From: Neorhizobium galegae bv. orientalis str. HAMBI 540
GTDB taxonomy: Bacteria > Pseudomonadota > Alphaproteobacteria > Rhizobiales > Rhizobiaceae
Assembly (NCBI RefSeq): GCF_000731315.1
Contig: NZ_HG938353.1
Coordinates: 3,162,001-3,226,000 of the forward strand
Direction: 5' to 3'
DNA: 64,000 nucleotides
Made by a program: the position numbers and the translations under genes. Positions 36,152 to 44,270 of the stretch are shown here, piece after piece. Position 1 is the first letter of the stretch. Each line of letters begins with the position of its first letter. The notes under the pieces are model-generated. The model saw nothing but the letters and a program-made list of their open reading frames with translations. It was not told where the DNA came from and did not search any database.

Positions 36152-37192
36152 TCAGGGCAGATTGTCTTTCAAGAATATGTCGATACGGATGCGCTCCTGG
36201 GCGGCGAGCACCGGCAGTCCGTCGGCCTTGGCCTTCAGCACGCGGATGGCGCTGCGGACTTCGTGGCCCGCATCCTGGTTCAGCACCGCGTCGATGATAC
36301 CGTCGGCAAGTGCCACGCGGGTCGAGGCGGTCAGTTCGTGGGCAATGACGAGCGGCCGGCGGGGGCCACGCGCTTTCTGCAGCGCACGGATGAGGCCGCG
36401 GTTGCCGGCGCCGAGACTATAGATGCCGGCGATGTCCGCATTGCGACGCAGCGCGTCCGCGATCATCGTCTCGGCGAGCACCGGATCGTCGCGGCCCTCG
36501 AGGACGGGAAGGATATGAACGTTCGGATAGGCTTGGGCGATGACGGTCGAAAAACCTTCCAGCCGCTCGCGATGGTCGCGCACCAGCATGGAGCCGGCGA
36601 GCACCGCGACAGTCGCCCCCCGTTCGCCGAGGAAAGGGCCACTGAGGAAACGCCCCATCAGGCTCCCCGCAGTGCGGCCGGCGGCAATATTGTCGATGCC
36701 CGCGTAATGATCGCGGGAGGAATCCGGCAGGTCGGAGACCAAGGTCACCATCGGGATGCCGGCCTGCCGCAGGCGCTCGGCGGCCGCGCGGACTTCCGGG
36801 GCGTCGATCGCGACGAAGGCGACGCCCGCCGGTTTTTCGGCAAGCGCGGCTTCGAGGGCTGCGACCAGCGCGTCCGGATCAAAGGGCGGCACATCGACGA
36901 TGCGGATATCGGTGCGCTCGAAACTGGAACGGGCAACCGCGCCGCGCACTTCCTCGGTGAGGCCGATCATGAAGGAATTGTCGTTGGCCGGCAGGATGAA
37001 GACGAAGGAATAGGTCCGGCTTTTGGCAAGGTTGGCGGCGGCGAGGTCGCGCACATAGCCGAGCGAGGCGATTGCCTCCTCCACCTTGCCGCGGGTGACT
37101 AAGCGCACACCCGGCCGACCGTTGAGAACCCGATCGACTGTCGCAAGGCTGACGCCCGCAATATTTGCGATGTCGTGAACTGTGGGCTTCAT
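36152..37192 (-). CDS. LacI family regulator of the xylose genes
   Basis: This 346-aa protein has an N-terminal helix-turn-helix (TVHDIANIAGVSLATVDRVLNGRPGV) and hinge helix, then a periplasmic-binding-protein-like sugar domain (about 60-340). The start at 37192 has GGAGGAATTC upstream. It heads lacI-xylB-xylA, so it very likely represses these genes and responds to xylose. Two direct copies of a TGAGGTACGT motif 21 bp apart lie just upstream, and one recurs in front of the sugar ABC operon, implying joint control. Ligand identity is inferred from context. Confidence 0.9.
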   Translation of the reverse strand: MKPTVHDIANIAGVSLATVDRVLNGRPGVRLVTRGKVEEAIASLGYVRDLAAANLAKSRTYSFVFILPANDNSFMIGLTEEVRGAVARSSFERTDIRIVDVPPFDPDALVAALEAALAEKPAGVAFVAIDAPEVRAAAERLRQAGIPMVTLVSDLPDSSRDHYAGIDNIAAGRTAGSLMGRFLSGPFLGERGATVAVLAGSMLVRDHRERLEGFSTVIAQAYPNVHILPVLEGRDDPVLAETMIADALRRNADIAGIYSLGAGNRGLIRALQKARGPRRPLVIAHELTASTRVALADGIIDAVLNQDAGHEVRSAIRVLKAKADGLPVLAAQERIRIDIFLKDNLP

Positions 37193-37221
37193 GAATTCCT
37201 CCGCCAACCGTGTTAGCGGAA

Positions 37222-37259
37222 ATTCTGAGGTACGTAAATCAAAATTTGAGGTACGTGTT
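37222..37259. promoter_or_regulatory. Two direct TGAGGTACGT repeats upstream of lacI-xylB
   Basis: TGAGGTACGT occurs at 37226-37235 and 37247-37256, spaced 21 bp (two helical turns). The stretch 37232-37256 is also an interrupted palindrome (ACGTA..TCAAA-A-TTTGA..TACGT). It lies 30-67 bp upstream of the regulator start, suggesting autoregulation. Confidence 0.65.
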
Positions 37260-37334
37260 TCAACAAAGCCGAACAGCAAAGAAAAAGGCCGTCACTTGCG
37301 TGGCGGCCCCCTTCCCGGCGGTGGAATGCTGGAA

Positions 37335-38927
37335 TCAATGCCCGCCGCCACCGGCACCCGCGGGGCGGGCCGGCTTGGCGATCAGGAAAACGAAGAAGAC
37401 CAGGCTGCCGAACAGTCCAGTCAGGATGTAGAAGACATCCATGAAGGAAAGCAGCCAGGCCTGCTGGGTAATGATGCCCGAAATCTTCTGAAGCGCGACA
37501 GCGCTGCCGTCGAGGCCCAAGGAATTGTAATTGGCGCCAACGCTCTCGAGCCAGCTCATCGCAGCCGGATTGCCGTAGTTCACATGCTCCGAAAGCCGGG
37601 CATAATGCTCGTCGGAGCGCTGGGTCAGAGCCGTATTGATAATCGCCAGGCCGACCGCGCCGCCGAGGTTACGCGTCAGGTTGAAGAGGCCGGACGCGCC
37701 CTGGATGCGCTGCGGCGCGAGCGTTCCGAGTGCGATATTGCTGATCGGCACCATGCACATCATCATCCCGAACCCGCGCAGGATCTGCGGCAGAAGCAGC
37801 TCGTAGAAATCCCAGTCGGCGGTGATGCCGGTCATCAAGTACGTGCCCATCGCGAAGGCGCCGAAACCGACCGCCATCAGGATGCGCAGGTCCACGCTGC
37901 TCGATAGCCGCCCGACGAGCGGCGCGGAGACGAACATGGCGATCCCCGAGACGAACATAGTCTCGCCGATCATCAGCGAATCGTAATGACGGATGCGGCC
38001 GAGATAGAGCGGATAGAGATAGGTGAGCCCGTAGAGCCCGACGCCCATGATGAAGGAGAACAGCGATCCGAATGCGAAATTGGCGTTGCTGAACGCTCGG
38101 AGATCGACAATCGGGAACTCGACCTTGAAGGCTCGCCAGAAAAACACCACCGCGCCGACGGCGACCAGGACCGCACCGACGACGATCTTCTCGTCGCTGA
38201 ACCAGTCCTTGTTATTGCCCTCTTCCAGCACGTATTCCAGCGCGCCGAGGAAGACAGCCATGGAAGCGAGCCCCCACCAGTCGAACTTCTTCATCAGTTG
38301 AGGCTGCGGCTTGTCGAAGTCGATCAGCGTGAAGGTGACGGCGGTCACGATGATGCCGGGGATGACGTTGACCAGGAACAGCCAGTGCCAGGAGAAGGAA
38401 TTGGAAAGGTAACCGCCGACCGTCGGGCCGATGGTTGGTGCGAGCGTCGCGACAAGCCCGATGATCGGCGACACGATGCTGCGCTTCGACGGCGGGAAGA
38501 TGGTAAAGGCCGCTGCGAAGACGGAGGGGATCATGCCGCCGCCGATGAAGCCCTGGATGGCGCGGTAGACGATCATCTGGTCGATATTCGTCGCGGTGGC
38601 GCAAAGGATACTGGACAGCGTAAAACCCGCTGCGCACATCGAGAACAGGATGCGCGTCGACATGATGCGCGCCAGCGTCCCCGACAGCGGGATCATGATC
38701 ACCTCGGCGATCAGGTAGGAGGTCTGCACCCAGGCGACTTCATCCGAGCCGGCGGACAGGCCGGCCTGGATTTCCGCGAGCGAGGCCGAGACGATCTGGA
38801 TGTCGAGGATCGACATGAACATGCCGAAGACCATCGCGAAGAAGGCGATGAGCTTGCGTCTGTCCATCGGCTGGTCGGCGGGCATCGCCATAGGGGATGC
38901 GCCCGCCGTGGCCGTTGCTCCTGCCAT
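37335..38927 (-). CDS. DHA2-family multidrug MFS transporter (EmrB-like)
   Basis: This 530-aa inner-membrane protein has 14 predicted helices and the DHA2 signature in loop 2/3 (LSGTLARIMSTR; GFIGGGMIPS in helix 5). It is a proton-driven drug exporter. It follows emrA by 21 bp, and AAGGAGAG sits before its ATG at 38927. With the membrane-fusion protein it should form a tripartite pump spanning to an outer-membrane channel, which is not encoded here. The C-terminal tail is Gly/Ala/His rich. Confidence 0.92.
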   Translation of the reverse strand: MAGATATAGASPMAMPADQPMDRRKLIAFFAMVFGMFMSILDIQIVSASLAEIQAGLSAGSDEVAWVQTSYLIAEVIMIPLSGTLARIMSTRILFSMCAAGFTLSSILCATATNIDQMIVYRAIQGFIGGGMIPSVFAAAFTIFPPSKRSIVSPIIGLVATLAPTIGPTVGGYLSNSFSWHWLFLVNVIPGIIVTAVTFTLIDFDKPQPQLMKKFDWWGLASMAVFLGALEYVLEEGNNKDWFSDEKIVVGAVLVAVGAVVFFWRAFKVEFPIVDLRAFSNANFAFGSLFSFIMGVGLYGLTYLYPLYLGRIRHYDSLMIGETMFVSGIAMFVSAPLVGRLSSSVDLRILMAVGFGAFAMGTYLMTGITADWDFYELLLPQILRGFGMMMCMVPISNIALGTLAPQRIQGASGLFNLTRNLGGAVGLAIINTALTQRSDEHYARLSEHVNYGNPAAMSWLESVGANYNSLGLDGSAVALQKISGIITQQAWLLSFMDVFYILTGLFGSLVFFVFLIAKPARPAGAGGGGH

Positions 38928-38948
38928 GGCCGCTCTCCTTGGTTCTCT

Positions 38949-40169
38949 TTACTTGGCGGCGACGGCGCCGTTGCCGGGCGCAGTGCGGGTGTCGACGTCG
39001 ACGACGACACTCAGGCCGGCGCGAAGATGCTGGCGCTCCAGGTCTTCCTTGGGGATCGAGATACGCACCGGAACACGCTGCACGACCTTGGTGAAGTTGC
39101 CGGTCGCATTTTCCGGCGGCAGCATCGAGAAGACGGCACCGGAAGCCGGCGCGATCGACACCACCGTACCGGTGATGTTGTGATCGTCATAAGCGTCTAC
39201 ATGCACGCGGACCTTGGAGCCCGGCTGCAGGTGGCCCAGCTGGGTTTCCTTGAAATTCGCCTCGATATAGAGCTCGGTCAGCGGCACCAGCGACGCCAGC
39301 CGCTTGCCTGTCGAAACGAGATCGCCCGTCTGGACGGAGAGGTTGCCGATGACGCCGTCATAAGGCGCCTTCAGGACCGTGAAGTTCAAATCACGCTGAG
39401 CCTGGTCGCGTGCGAGCTCCTGGGTGCGGATCGTGTTGACCGCTTCGTCGCGCTGCGCATGCAGAAGGCCGATATTGGCCTGGGCCGAGGAAACCGCCGC
39501 CTGGCCGGCAACGAGATTGGCGCGGGCCTGTTCGAGCGCGATCTGGGCACTGTCGAGCGCGGCGGCAGTGCCGACGGCACTTGCCTGCAGGCTCGTCGCG
39601 CGCTTCTGGATGATCTCGGCGCCGCGAACAGCGGCTTCGAGCGCGCCTTGCTGGGCCTGGGACTGCTTCAGCGCCGCTTCGCCGCCGACGATCTGCGCAT
39701 CGATCCGCAACACTGCGAGATTGGCCGATTCGATGGCGGCCTGCGCCTTGCGAAGTGCGAGCTGGTAGTCGCCGTCGTCCAGCGTGACGAGCGAATCGCC
39801 GGCTTTGACGGCCTGGTTCTCGACGACGTTCACCTTGGCGACGTAACCGGAAACCTTCGGCGAGATGACTGCGATATCGCCTTCGACATACGCATCGTCT
39901 GTCGAAACCAGGAACCGGCCGTCGATCCACCAGTTGTAACCGTACCAGCCGGCGCCACCAAGGAGGGCAAGCGCGATGATCGGCAGCAGGAGGCCGCGGC
40001 GCTTCTTCTTCTCAGGCGCCTTGGCAGCAGCCGGGGCCGCAATCGCCTCGGCAGCAGCAGGCTGTTCCGCCGCAGGCGAAGTCTTGCGGGCTTCAGCCTC
40101 GGAAAGGTCGGCATTTTCCGTCGTCACGGCGCGCAATGCGCCGGTATTGTGAGAGGCCGTCATGTTCAT
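38949..40169 (-). CDS. HlyD-type membrane fusion protein (EmrA-like)
   Basis: This 406-aa periplasmic adaptor has an acidic, Ala-rich cytoplasmic N-terminus, one membrane helix (GLLLPIIALALLGGAGWYG), a split lipoyl-like hairpin (GYVAKVNVVENQAVKAGDSLVTLDD ... PYDGVIGNLSVQTGDLV) and a long coiled coil between. It couples the EmrB-like exporter to an outer-membrane channel. It is the first gene of the pump operon; its promoter region holds two palindromes shared with the divergent tetR gene. The start could be ATG 40169 or 40163. Confidence 0.92.
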   Translation of the reverse strand: MNMTASHNTGALRAVTTENADLSEAEARKTSPAAEQPAAAEAIAAPAAAKAPEKKKRRGLLLPIIALALLGGAGWYGYNWWIDGRFLVSTDDAYVEGDIAVISPKVSGYVAKVNVVENQAVKAGDSLVTLDDGDYQLALRKAQAAIESANLAVLRIDAQIVGGEAALKQSQAQQGALEAAVRGAEIIQKRATSLQASAVGTAAALDSAQIALEQARANLVAGQAAVSSAQANIGLLHAQRDEAVNTIRTQELARDQAQRDLNFTVLKAPYDGVIGNLSVQTGDLVSTGKRLASLVPLTELYIEANFKETQLGHLQPGSKVRVHVDAYDDHNITGTVVSIAPASGAVFSMLPPENATGNFTKVVQRVPVRISIPKEDLERQHLRAGLSVVVDVDTRTAPGNGAVAAK

Positions 40170-40198
40170 ATACCGTCTTGGGAGCGTCTTATTTCATC

Positions 40199-40273
40199 GA
40201 ACCGATCGGTTCAGCGACCTTGACTTAGACCCTTCGATGACACATATCAAGAGCAATCGAACCGCTCGGTTCG
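40199..40273. promoter_or_regulatory. Two palindromic operators between emrA and tetR
   Basis: GAACCGATCGGTTC (40199-40212) and CGAACCGCTCGGTTCG (40258-40273) share GAACCG/CGGTTC arms, with centres 60 bp apart. They lie just upstream of both divergent genes, as expected for a TetR repressor that controls itself and the pump. Confidence 0.75.
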
Positions 40274-40297
40274 AAAAGGTTAAAAAAGGGCATCGAA

Positions 40298-40999
40298 ATG
40301 GCCAGGCAGACTAGGAAACTGGAAAGATCCGATCCGGTTCCCGCCGGACGTTTCGCAGCGGGCGAGGACCCGGCGAAACGGGAACAGATTATCGACGGGG
40401 CAAAGAGCGTCTTTATGAAGCTCGGCTTCGACGCGGCAAGCATGAACGACATCACCCGCGAGGCAGGCGTTTCCAAAGGGACGATCTACGTCTACTTCCA
40501 GAACAAGGAAGACCTGTTCGGCGCGATTATCGCCCGTGAGCGCGAACGGATCACGCTGCGCATGCGCGATATCCTCGCCGGCAGCGAGGAGGTCGAGGAT
40601 GGCCTCTACCGTTTCGGCATGGGTTTTGCGACACATATCACCGCATCGCAGGTGATCGAGGCGATGCGCATCGTGATCGGCGTCGTCGATCGGATGCCGA
40701 GTGTCTGTCGGCATTTCTTCAATTCGCCGTCCCAGAACGTCCGCACCGTCCTTGACGATTTCATCAGACGTCACGTCGCGCTCGGCAATCTCAAGGTAGA
40801 GGATACGGATCTCGCAGCCCGTCAATTCATCGACATGGTAAGCGGCACCTTCTTCAAGCTCCGGCTTTTCGGCGATCTCGACGACGCACCGCCGTTCGGC
40901 GAGATCGACCACGTCGTTACCGGCGCGATCCGGGTGTTCATGGCAGCCTACGGCCTGCATAACGCTTCCGTGACCACAAAAACCAAAGAACATGCCTGA
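40298..40999 (+). CDS. TetR family repressor of the Emr-type pump
   Basis: This 233-aa protein has a TetR helix-turn-helix (about 36-80; GAKSVFMKLGFDAASMNDITREAGVSKGTIYVYFQNKEDLF) and an all-helical ligand domain with a C-terminal TetR_C-type half. The first ~25 residues are an extra basic tail. AAAAAAGGG lies 7 nt before its ATG. It is divergent from the emrA-emrB operon, with two palindromes in the shared promoter region, so it very likely represses both and releases DNA when a drug binds. Confidence 0.9.
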   Translation: MARQTRKLERSDPVPAGRFAAGEDPAKREQIIDGAKSVFMKLGFDAASMNDITREAGVSKGTIYVYFQNKEDLFGAIIARERERITLRMRDILAGSEEVEDGLYRFGMGFATHITASQVIEAMRIVIGVVDRMPSVCRHFFNSPSQNVRTVLDDFIRRHVALGNLKVEDTDLAARQFIDMVSGTFFKLRLFGDLDDAPPFGEIDHVVTGAIRVFMAAYGLHNASVTTKTKEHA

Positions 41000-41003
41000 T
41001 TTC

Positions 41004-41030
41004 AGGAGGTTGTAACGCAACCTCCTCTTG
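41004..41030 (+). terminator. Terminator after tetR
   Basis: A perfect 9-bp stem (AGGAGGTTG and its complement) has loop TAACG and is followed by CTTGTCTTTG. It lies 5 bp past the tetR stop. The U-tract is imperfect. Confidence 0.6.
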
Positions 41031-41097
41031 TCTTTGCGTCTCCAGTCCTTAAATCGGGACGGCAATTACGCCTTGCGATTGAAAGAAGGGAATGTTG

Positions 41098-41865
41098 ATG
41101 CAGGATATCGTCGCGCTGGTTCAGGATCCGGCCGCCTGGGTGGCGCTCGTCACTCTCGTCGTCATGGAAGTCGTGCTCGGCATCGACAACCTGATCTTCA
41201 TCTCGATCCTCACCAACAAGCTCCCTCCCGAAAGCCGCGAACACGCGCGCAAGATCGGCATCGGCCTGGCGCTCGTCATGCGTCTCGCCCTGCTCGGCAC
41301 CGTCGCCTGGATCGTCCAGCTTACCAACCCGATCTTCGAGGCCTTCGGCCACGGTTTCTCTTGGAAGGACCTGATCCTGATCGCCGGCGGCCTTTTCCTT
41401 GTCTGGAAGGCGACCAAGGAAATCCACCATTCCGTCGATGTCGACGACCACAAGGAAGACCTGGTCGGCGCCGGCAAGGAAGTACTCAAGATGAGCTTCG
41501 CGTCTGCAATCGGCCAGATCCTGCTGCTCGATCTCGTCTTCTCGATCGACAGCATCATCACCGCCGTCGGCATGACCCCTCACCTGCCGATCATGGTCGT
41601 CGCCGTCGTCGCCGCCGTCACCGTGATGCTGATCGCCGCCACACCGCTTGCCAATTTCATCGAGAAGAACCCGACCATTGTCATGCTGGCGCTCGCCTTC
41701 CTGCTGATGATCGGCGGCACCCTGATCGTCGAAGGTTTTGGCGTGCATGTGCCCAAGGGCTACATCTACGCCGCCATGGCCTTCTCGGCGGCGGTGGAAG
41801 CGCTCAACATGTTCGCCAAGAACGCCCGCAAGAAGAAGGCGGGCGGCGGAACGACGCTGCATTGA
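41098..41865 (+). CDS. TerC family integral membrane protein
   Basis: This 255-aa protein has seven to eight hydrophobic helices. The two acidic membrane motifs of the family are intact: GIDNLIF near 26-32 and [13 protein letters not shown] near 147-159. TerC/Alx-type proteins export manganese or act in metallation of secreted enzymes. Of two ATGs, the one at 41098 is chosen, as GAAGGG is 7 nt upstream. No yybP-ykoY manganese riboswitch could be seen in the ~70-bp leader. It stands alone. Confidence 0.9.
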   Translation: MQDIVALVQDPAAWVALVTLVVMEVVLGIDNLIFISILTNKLPPESREHARKIGIGLALVMRLALLGTVAWIVQLTNPIFEAFGHGFSWKDLILIAGGLFLVWKATKEIHHSVDVDDHKEDLVGAGKEVLKMSFASAIGQILLLDLVFSIDSIITAVGMTPHLPIMVVAVVAAVTVMLIAATPLANFIEKNPTIVMLALAFLLMIGGTLIVEGFGVHVPKGYIYAAMAFSAAVEALNMFAKNARKKKAGGGTTLH

Positions 41866-41944
41866 TCGGCACATAAGCGCCGGCGGCGCTCGTTGACATC
41901 CAGGATTGCCAGCTCAATAGTGCCGGCAATCGATGGAGGCGGCA

Positions 41945-42160
41945 ATGAGCGCGGGATTATCCATTATCTTCGGGCTGGTGATCGGGCTCACCTTGTTGGT
42001 CGCGGAGTTTTGGATGACGCTTGCAAGGGCCAAAGTTGGCCTGTCGAAAAAAGGCCATCCCAGGGGTTATCCCGAATACGATAGGCCGATTGGCATCGCT
42101 GCAAACGCAAGCGACCCGATTTATGAGAGTATTCCGCACAGTTCGGCAGATCATCACTGA
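41945..42160 (+). CDS. Small single-helix membrane protein
   Basis: This predicted 71-aa protein has a hydrophobic helix (about 3-27) and a polar C-terminal tail (GLSKKGHPRGYPEYDRPIG). GGAGG sits 5 nt before the ATG. It has no recognised family. It follows the TerC gene by 79 bp on the same strand and could be co-transcribed. Confidence 0.55.
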   Translation: MSAGLSIIFGLVIGLTLLVAEFWMTLARAKVGLSKKGHPRGYPEYDRPIGIAANASDPIYESIPHSSADHH

Positions 42161-42206
42161 ACGGTCGCCGAGCGTCGCGTCCGTCATCCGGTGAAATGAC
42201 CGGCGG

Positions 42207-42557
42207 CTATCCGCCCGTTCTGCGGAAGGCTCGACTGGAAACCGCGATCGAGTTCTGGCCCGGGTCTTTGGCATTCGCAAACTCGTAGCCATCGGCCTTG
42301 TGGATCAGGCCGAATTGCAGCCCTCGTTCCGCGGCGCGGCGGCAGAACGCTTCGACATCCTCCGCGTCGAACACCAGTTTGACGATCACCTGGCCGATCT
42401 TCTGCGATTTGGCGGCCGGGTGAAACATCAGGTTGGCGCCGCCATCCTTGCTGACCAGTTCGACGATGCGATCACCGGGCAGTCGCAAGACTTCGAACTC
42501 GAAATGCGTCTCGTAAAAACGCACCATCGCTTCGACATCCTTCGCATAGATCGTCAC
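42207..42557 (-). CDS. VOC/glyoxalase-type protein, start unclear
   Basis: The reading frame encodes a complete VOC domain (RVTIYAKDVEAMVRFYE ... GDRIVELVSKDGGANLMFHP ... AKDPGQNSIAVSSR) of about 116 aa. No ATG with a ribosome binding site exists; a GTG at 42557 is the only plausible initiation codon near the family start, and the frame is open further upstream into the antitoxin gene. The start may have been lost by mutation, or the protein may be initiated at an unusual codon. It is on the same strand as, and 55 bp after, the higBA pair. Confidence 0.55.
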   Translation of the reverse strand: MTIYAKDVEAMVRFYETHFEFEVLRLPGDRIVELVSKDGGANLMFHPAAKSQKIGQVIVKLVFDAEDVEAFCRRAAERGLQFGLIHKADGYEFANAKDPGQNSIAVSSRAFRRTGG

Positions 42558-42612
42558 ACGGTTTAGCGGCGTGGGTTTGCCCCTGTTTCTAATCGGTGTT
42601 CCAGCGAGATAA

Positions 42613-42891
42613 CTAAGGCGAAACCAGATTGATCTCCAGTTTTGATCCGGTGGCCTCTGCATAACGCCGAAGCGTCGACAGCGAGGGCGAAACCCCGCCG
42701 CCTTCCAGCCTGGCAATGGCGGACTGTGTCGTGCCGATTCTTTTGGCCAGCTCGACCTGAGATAGGTTGGCCTTGGTCCGGGCACGCACCAGCTCTTCGA
42801 TAAGCTGGAACTCGGCATCCGCCTTCTCGTATTCCTCACGGAATTCGGGATTGCTCATCAGCTTCTTCTTGAGGTCTGCGATCTTGGTCAT
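42613..42891 (-). CDS. higA: HigA-type antitoxin, XRE family
   Basis: This 92-aa protein has an N-terminal helical part (about 1-30) and an XRE helix-turn-helix (RTKANLSQVELAKRIGTTQ, then SAIARLEGGG), ending in a short tail. Its start overlaps the toxin stop by 4 nt (ATGA). The toxin-first order and family pairing match the HigBA type II system. It should bind the toxin and, through the HTH, the operator within the promoter at 43218-43246. Confidence 0.9.
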   Translation of the reverse strand: MTKIADLKKKLMSNPEFREEYEKADAEFQLIEELVRARTKANLSQVELAKRIGTTQSAIARLEGGGVSPSLSTLRRYAEATGSKLEINLVSP

Positions 42892-43211
42892 GGCTTCACC
42901 TCTTTCATTCGCTGCCTTGCTATTTCGAGCGCTCTTGGCGGGGTTTTCTGCGACTTCTTTACGAAGACATGCAGGACCATGACTTTGCGCCCGGTCATCG
43001 TAACGTAGATGCCTCGGGCGACACCTTCGGACGCTTTGGCGCGAAGCTCCCAAAGCTTGCCTTCAAGATGTTTGACATGCGGCGCCCGCAAATTGTCCAA
43101 GCCAACATTCTCGATAGCTTCCAAAAGACGGAGGAGACGCGCCTGAAGACCGGCAGGCAACGCCTCAATTTCCTCATCGACGGCTTGATGGGTCTCAACC
43201 GCCCATATCAT
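42888..43211 (-). CDS. higB: HigB/RelE-type toxin (phage-derived Gp49-like)
   Basis: This 107-aa protein is of the Gp49-like/HigB subgroup of the RelE superfamily: PAGLQARLLRLLEAIENVG, KHLEGKLWELRAKASEGVARGIYV, and the C-terminal HVFVKKSQKTP in which Lys/Arg/His residues serve ribosome-dependent mRNA cleavage. The promoter is placed so that transcription should begin at or next to the ATG, so translation may be leaderless. It is followed by the overlapping antitoxin. Activity was not tested, but all key segments are present. Confidence 0.9.
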   Translation of the reverse strand: MIWAVETHQAVDEEIEALPAGLQARLLRLLEAIENVGLDNLRAPHVKHLEGKLWELRAKASEGVARGIYVTMTGRKVMVLHVFVKKSQKTPPRALEIARQRMKEVKP

Positions 43212-43217
43212 TTATGC

Positions 43218-43246
43218 TATATAGCCCATCTGAGATGATCCATCAA
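43218..43246 (-). promoter_or_regulatory. higBA promoter with embedded dyad
   Basis: On the minus strand TTGATG (43241-43246), a 17-nt spacer and TATATA (43218-43223) form a strong sigma-70-type promoter. The spacer holds CATCTGAGATG (43228-43238 region), a dyad suited to HigA binding. The start codon at 43211 lies 7 nt past the -10 element. Confidence 0.7.
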
Positions 43247-43277
43247 GTGAGGTCTGCATGAGGAAGAACCGCAGGCC

Positions 43278-43820
43278 TCAGTTCTTCGCCAGTTCCCTTT
43301 CGACCGCATCGACGAGCCGGCTGTCCTGAGCATCGACGTCAGGCGCGAAGCGGGCCTTGATCTCGCCGTCGCGGCCGATCAGGAATTTCTCGAAATTCCA
43401 GACAATTTCGCCGTCTTCGACTTCCATGCCGAAGCCGCGCAACTTTTCCTTCATCGGGCCGTCGCCGGTGGTCGGAACGCCGGAGCCGGTGAGGCCCTGG
43501 TAGAGCGGGTGCTTGTCCTCGCCCTTGACGGAGACCTTCGAGAAGATCGGAAATTTCACGTCATAGGTGAGCTGGCAGAATTCGACGATCTCGGCGTCCG
43601 TGCCGGGCTCCTGACCCTTGAAGTTGTTGGCGGGAAAGGCGGCGATGACGAAACCATCGGCGCGCTTGTCCTCATAAAGCTTTTCGAGGCCTTCATACTG
43701 CTTGGTCAAGCCGCATTTCGACGCGACGTTGACGACCAGCATCACCTTGCCCTTGTATTCCGAAAGCGTTGTTTCCCGCCCGTCGGCCAGCTTCACCGGC
43801 ACGTTCAAAACATCAGTCAT
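43278..43820 (-). CDS. Glutathione peroxidase family protein
   Basis: This 180-aa thioredoxin-fold peroxidase has the peroxidatic Cys at C36 in NVASKCGLT, with the conserved Gln and Trp partners in FPANNFKGQEPG and IVWNFEKFLIG. Bacterial members usually use thioredoxin rather than glutathione as reductant. It removes hydrogen peroxide and lipid hydroperoxides. The start at 43820 is the only ATG that fits the family length. No operon partner is seen. Confidence 0.9.
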   Translation of the reverse strand: MTDVLNVPVKLADGRETTLSEYKGKVMLVVNVASKCGLTKQYEGLEKLYEDKRADGFVIAAFPANNFKGQEPGTDAEIVEFCQLTYDVKFPIFSKVSVKGEDKHPLYQGLTGSGVPTTGDGPMKEKLRGFGMEVEDGEIVWNFEKFLIGRDGEIKARFAPDVDAQDSRLVDAVERELAKN

Positions 43821-43927
43821 CGACAAATCTCCATTCAAAACAATCTGGTCGTTTTGCCGCGACACCCTATCGAAGCGGCACTGGTTGTCCAGTGGACGGG
43901 CGTCATGACGATCAGGCGCGCCGGAAC

Positions 43928-44155
43928 TTTGAATTCGTCTCCGCATTGATGGGTCCGATCGCGGCGAGCTTCGCCACCAATCTCGGTTTTCGGCCGGAAG
44001 CGTTCCTGATGGCGGTGGCGATCGGCGCCGGCTGCGATTTCCTCACCCCGGTCGGCTACAAGTTCTCCGACTATCCCCACCTCGGCCTGCCGCTTTCTTT
44101 CCTGATCATCCTCGTCAGCGTGCCGGCACTGCTCTATGTTTGGCCAGTGAGGTAG
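43928..44155 (+). pseudogene. C-terminal remnant of an SLC13-type anion transporter
   Basis: The frame encodes only about 75 residues (GPIAASFATNLGFRPEAFLM, then AVAIGAGCDFLTPVGY, then KFSDYPHLGLPL and ending VWPVR). This resembles the last two helices of DASS/SLC13 divalent-anion symporters, normally ~450-600 aa. About a dozen residues of the usual loop between FLTPVGY and the last helix also appear to be missing. There is no start codon or N-terminal part upstream, only the antisense of the peroxidase promoter. It is a decayed gene fragment. Confidence 0.6.
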
Positions 44156-44270
44156 GGTTCAAGGCCAAAAACCTTGACGCTTACGGCTGAATATGGCCTA
44201 AGCCTGCGCCAATCCGCATTTCAAAAACAGGCTTGGCGCCTTTCCGGCCGCCACAGATAGAGCATTCTTC

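Noticed and set aside
41027..41097. Manganese (yybP-ykoY) riboswitch before terC
   Set aside because: The leader between the tetR terminator and the start is only ~70 bp and shows none of the conserved internal loops.
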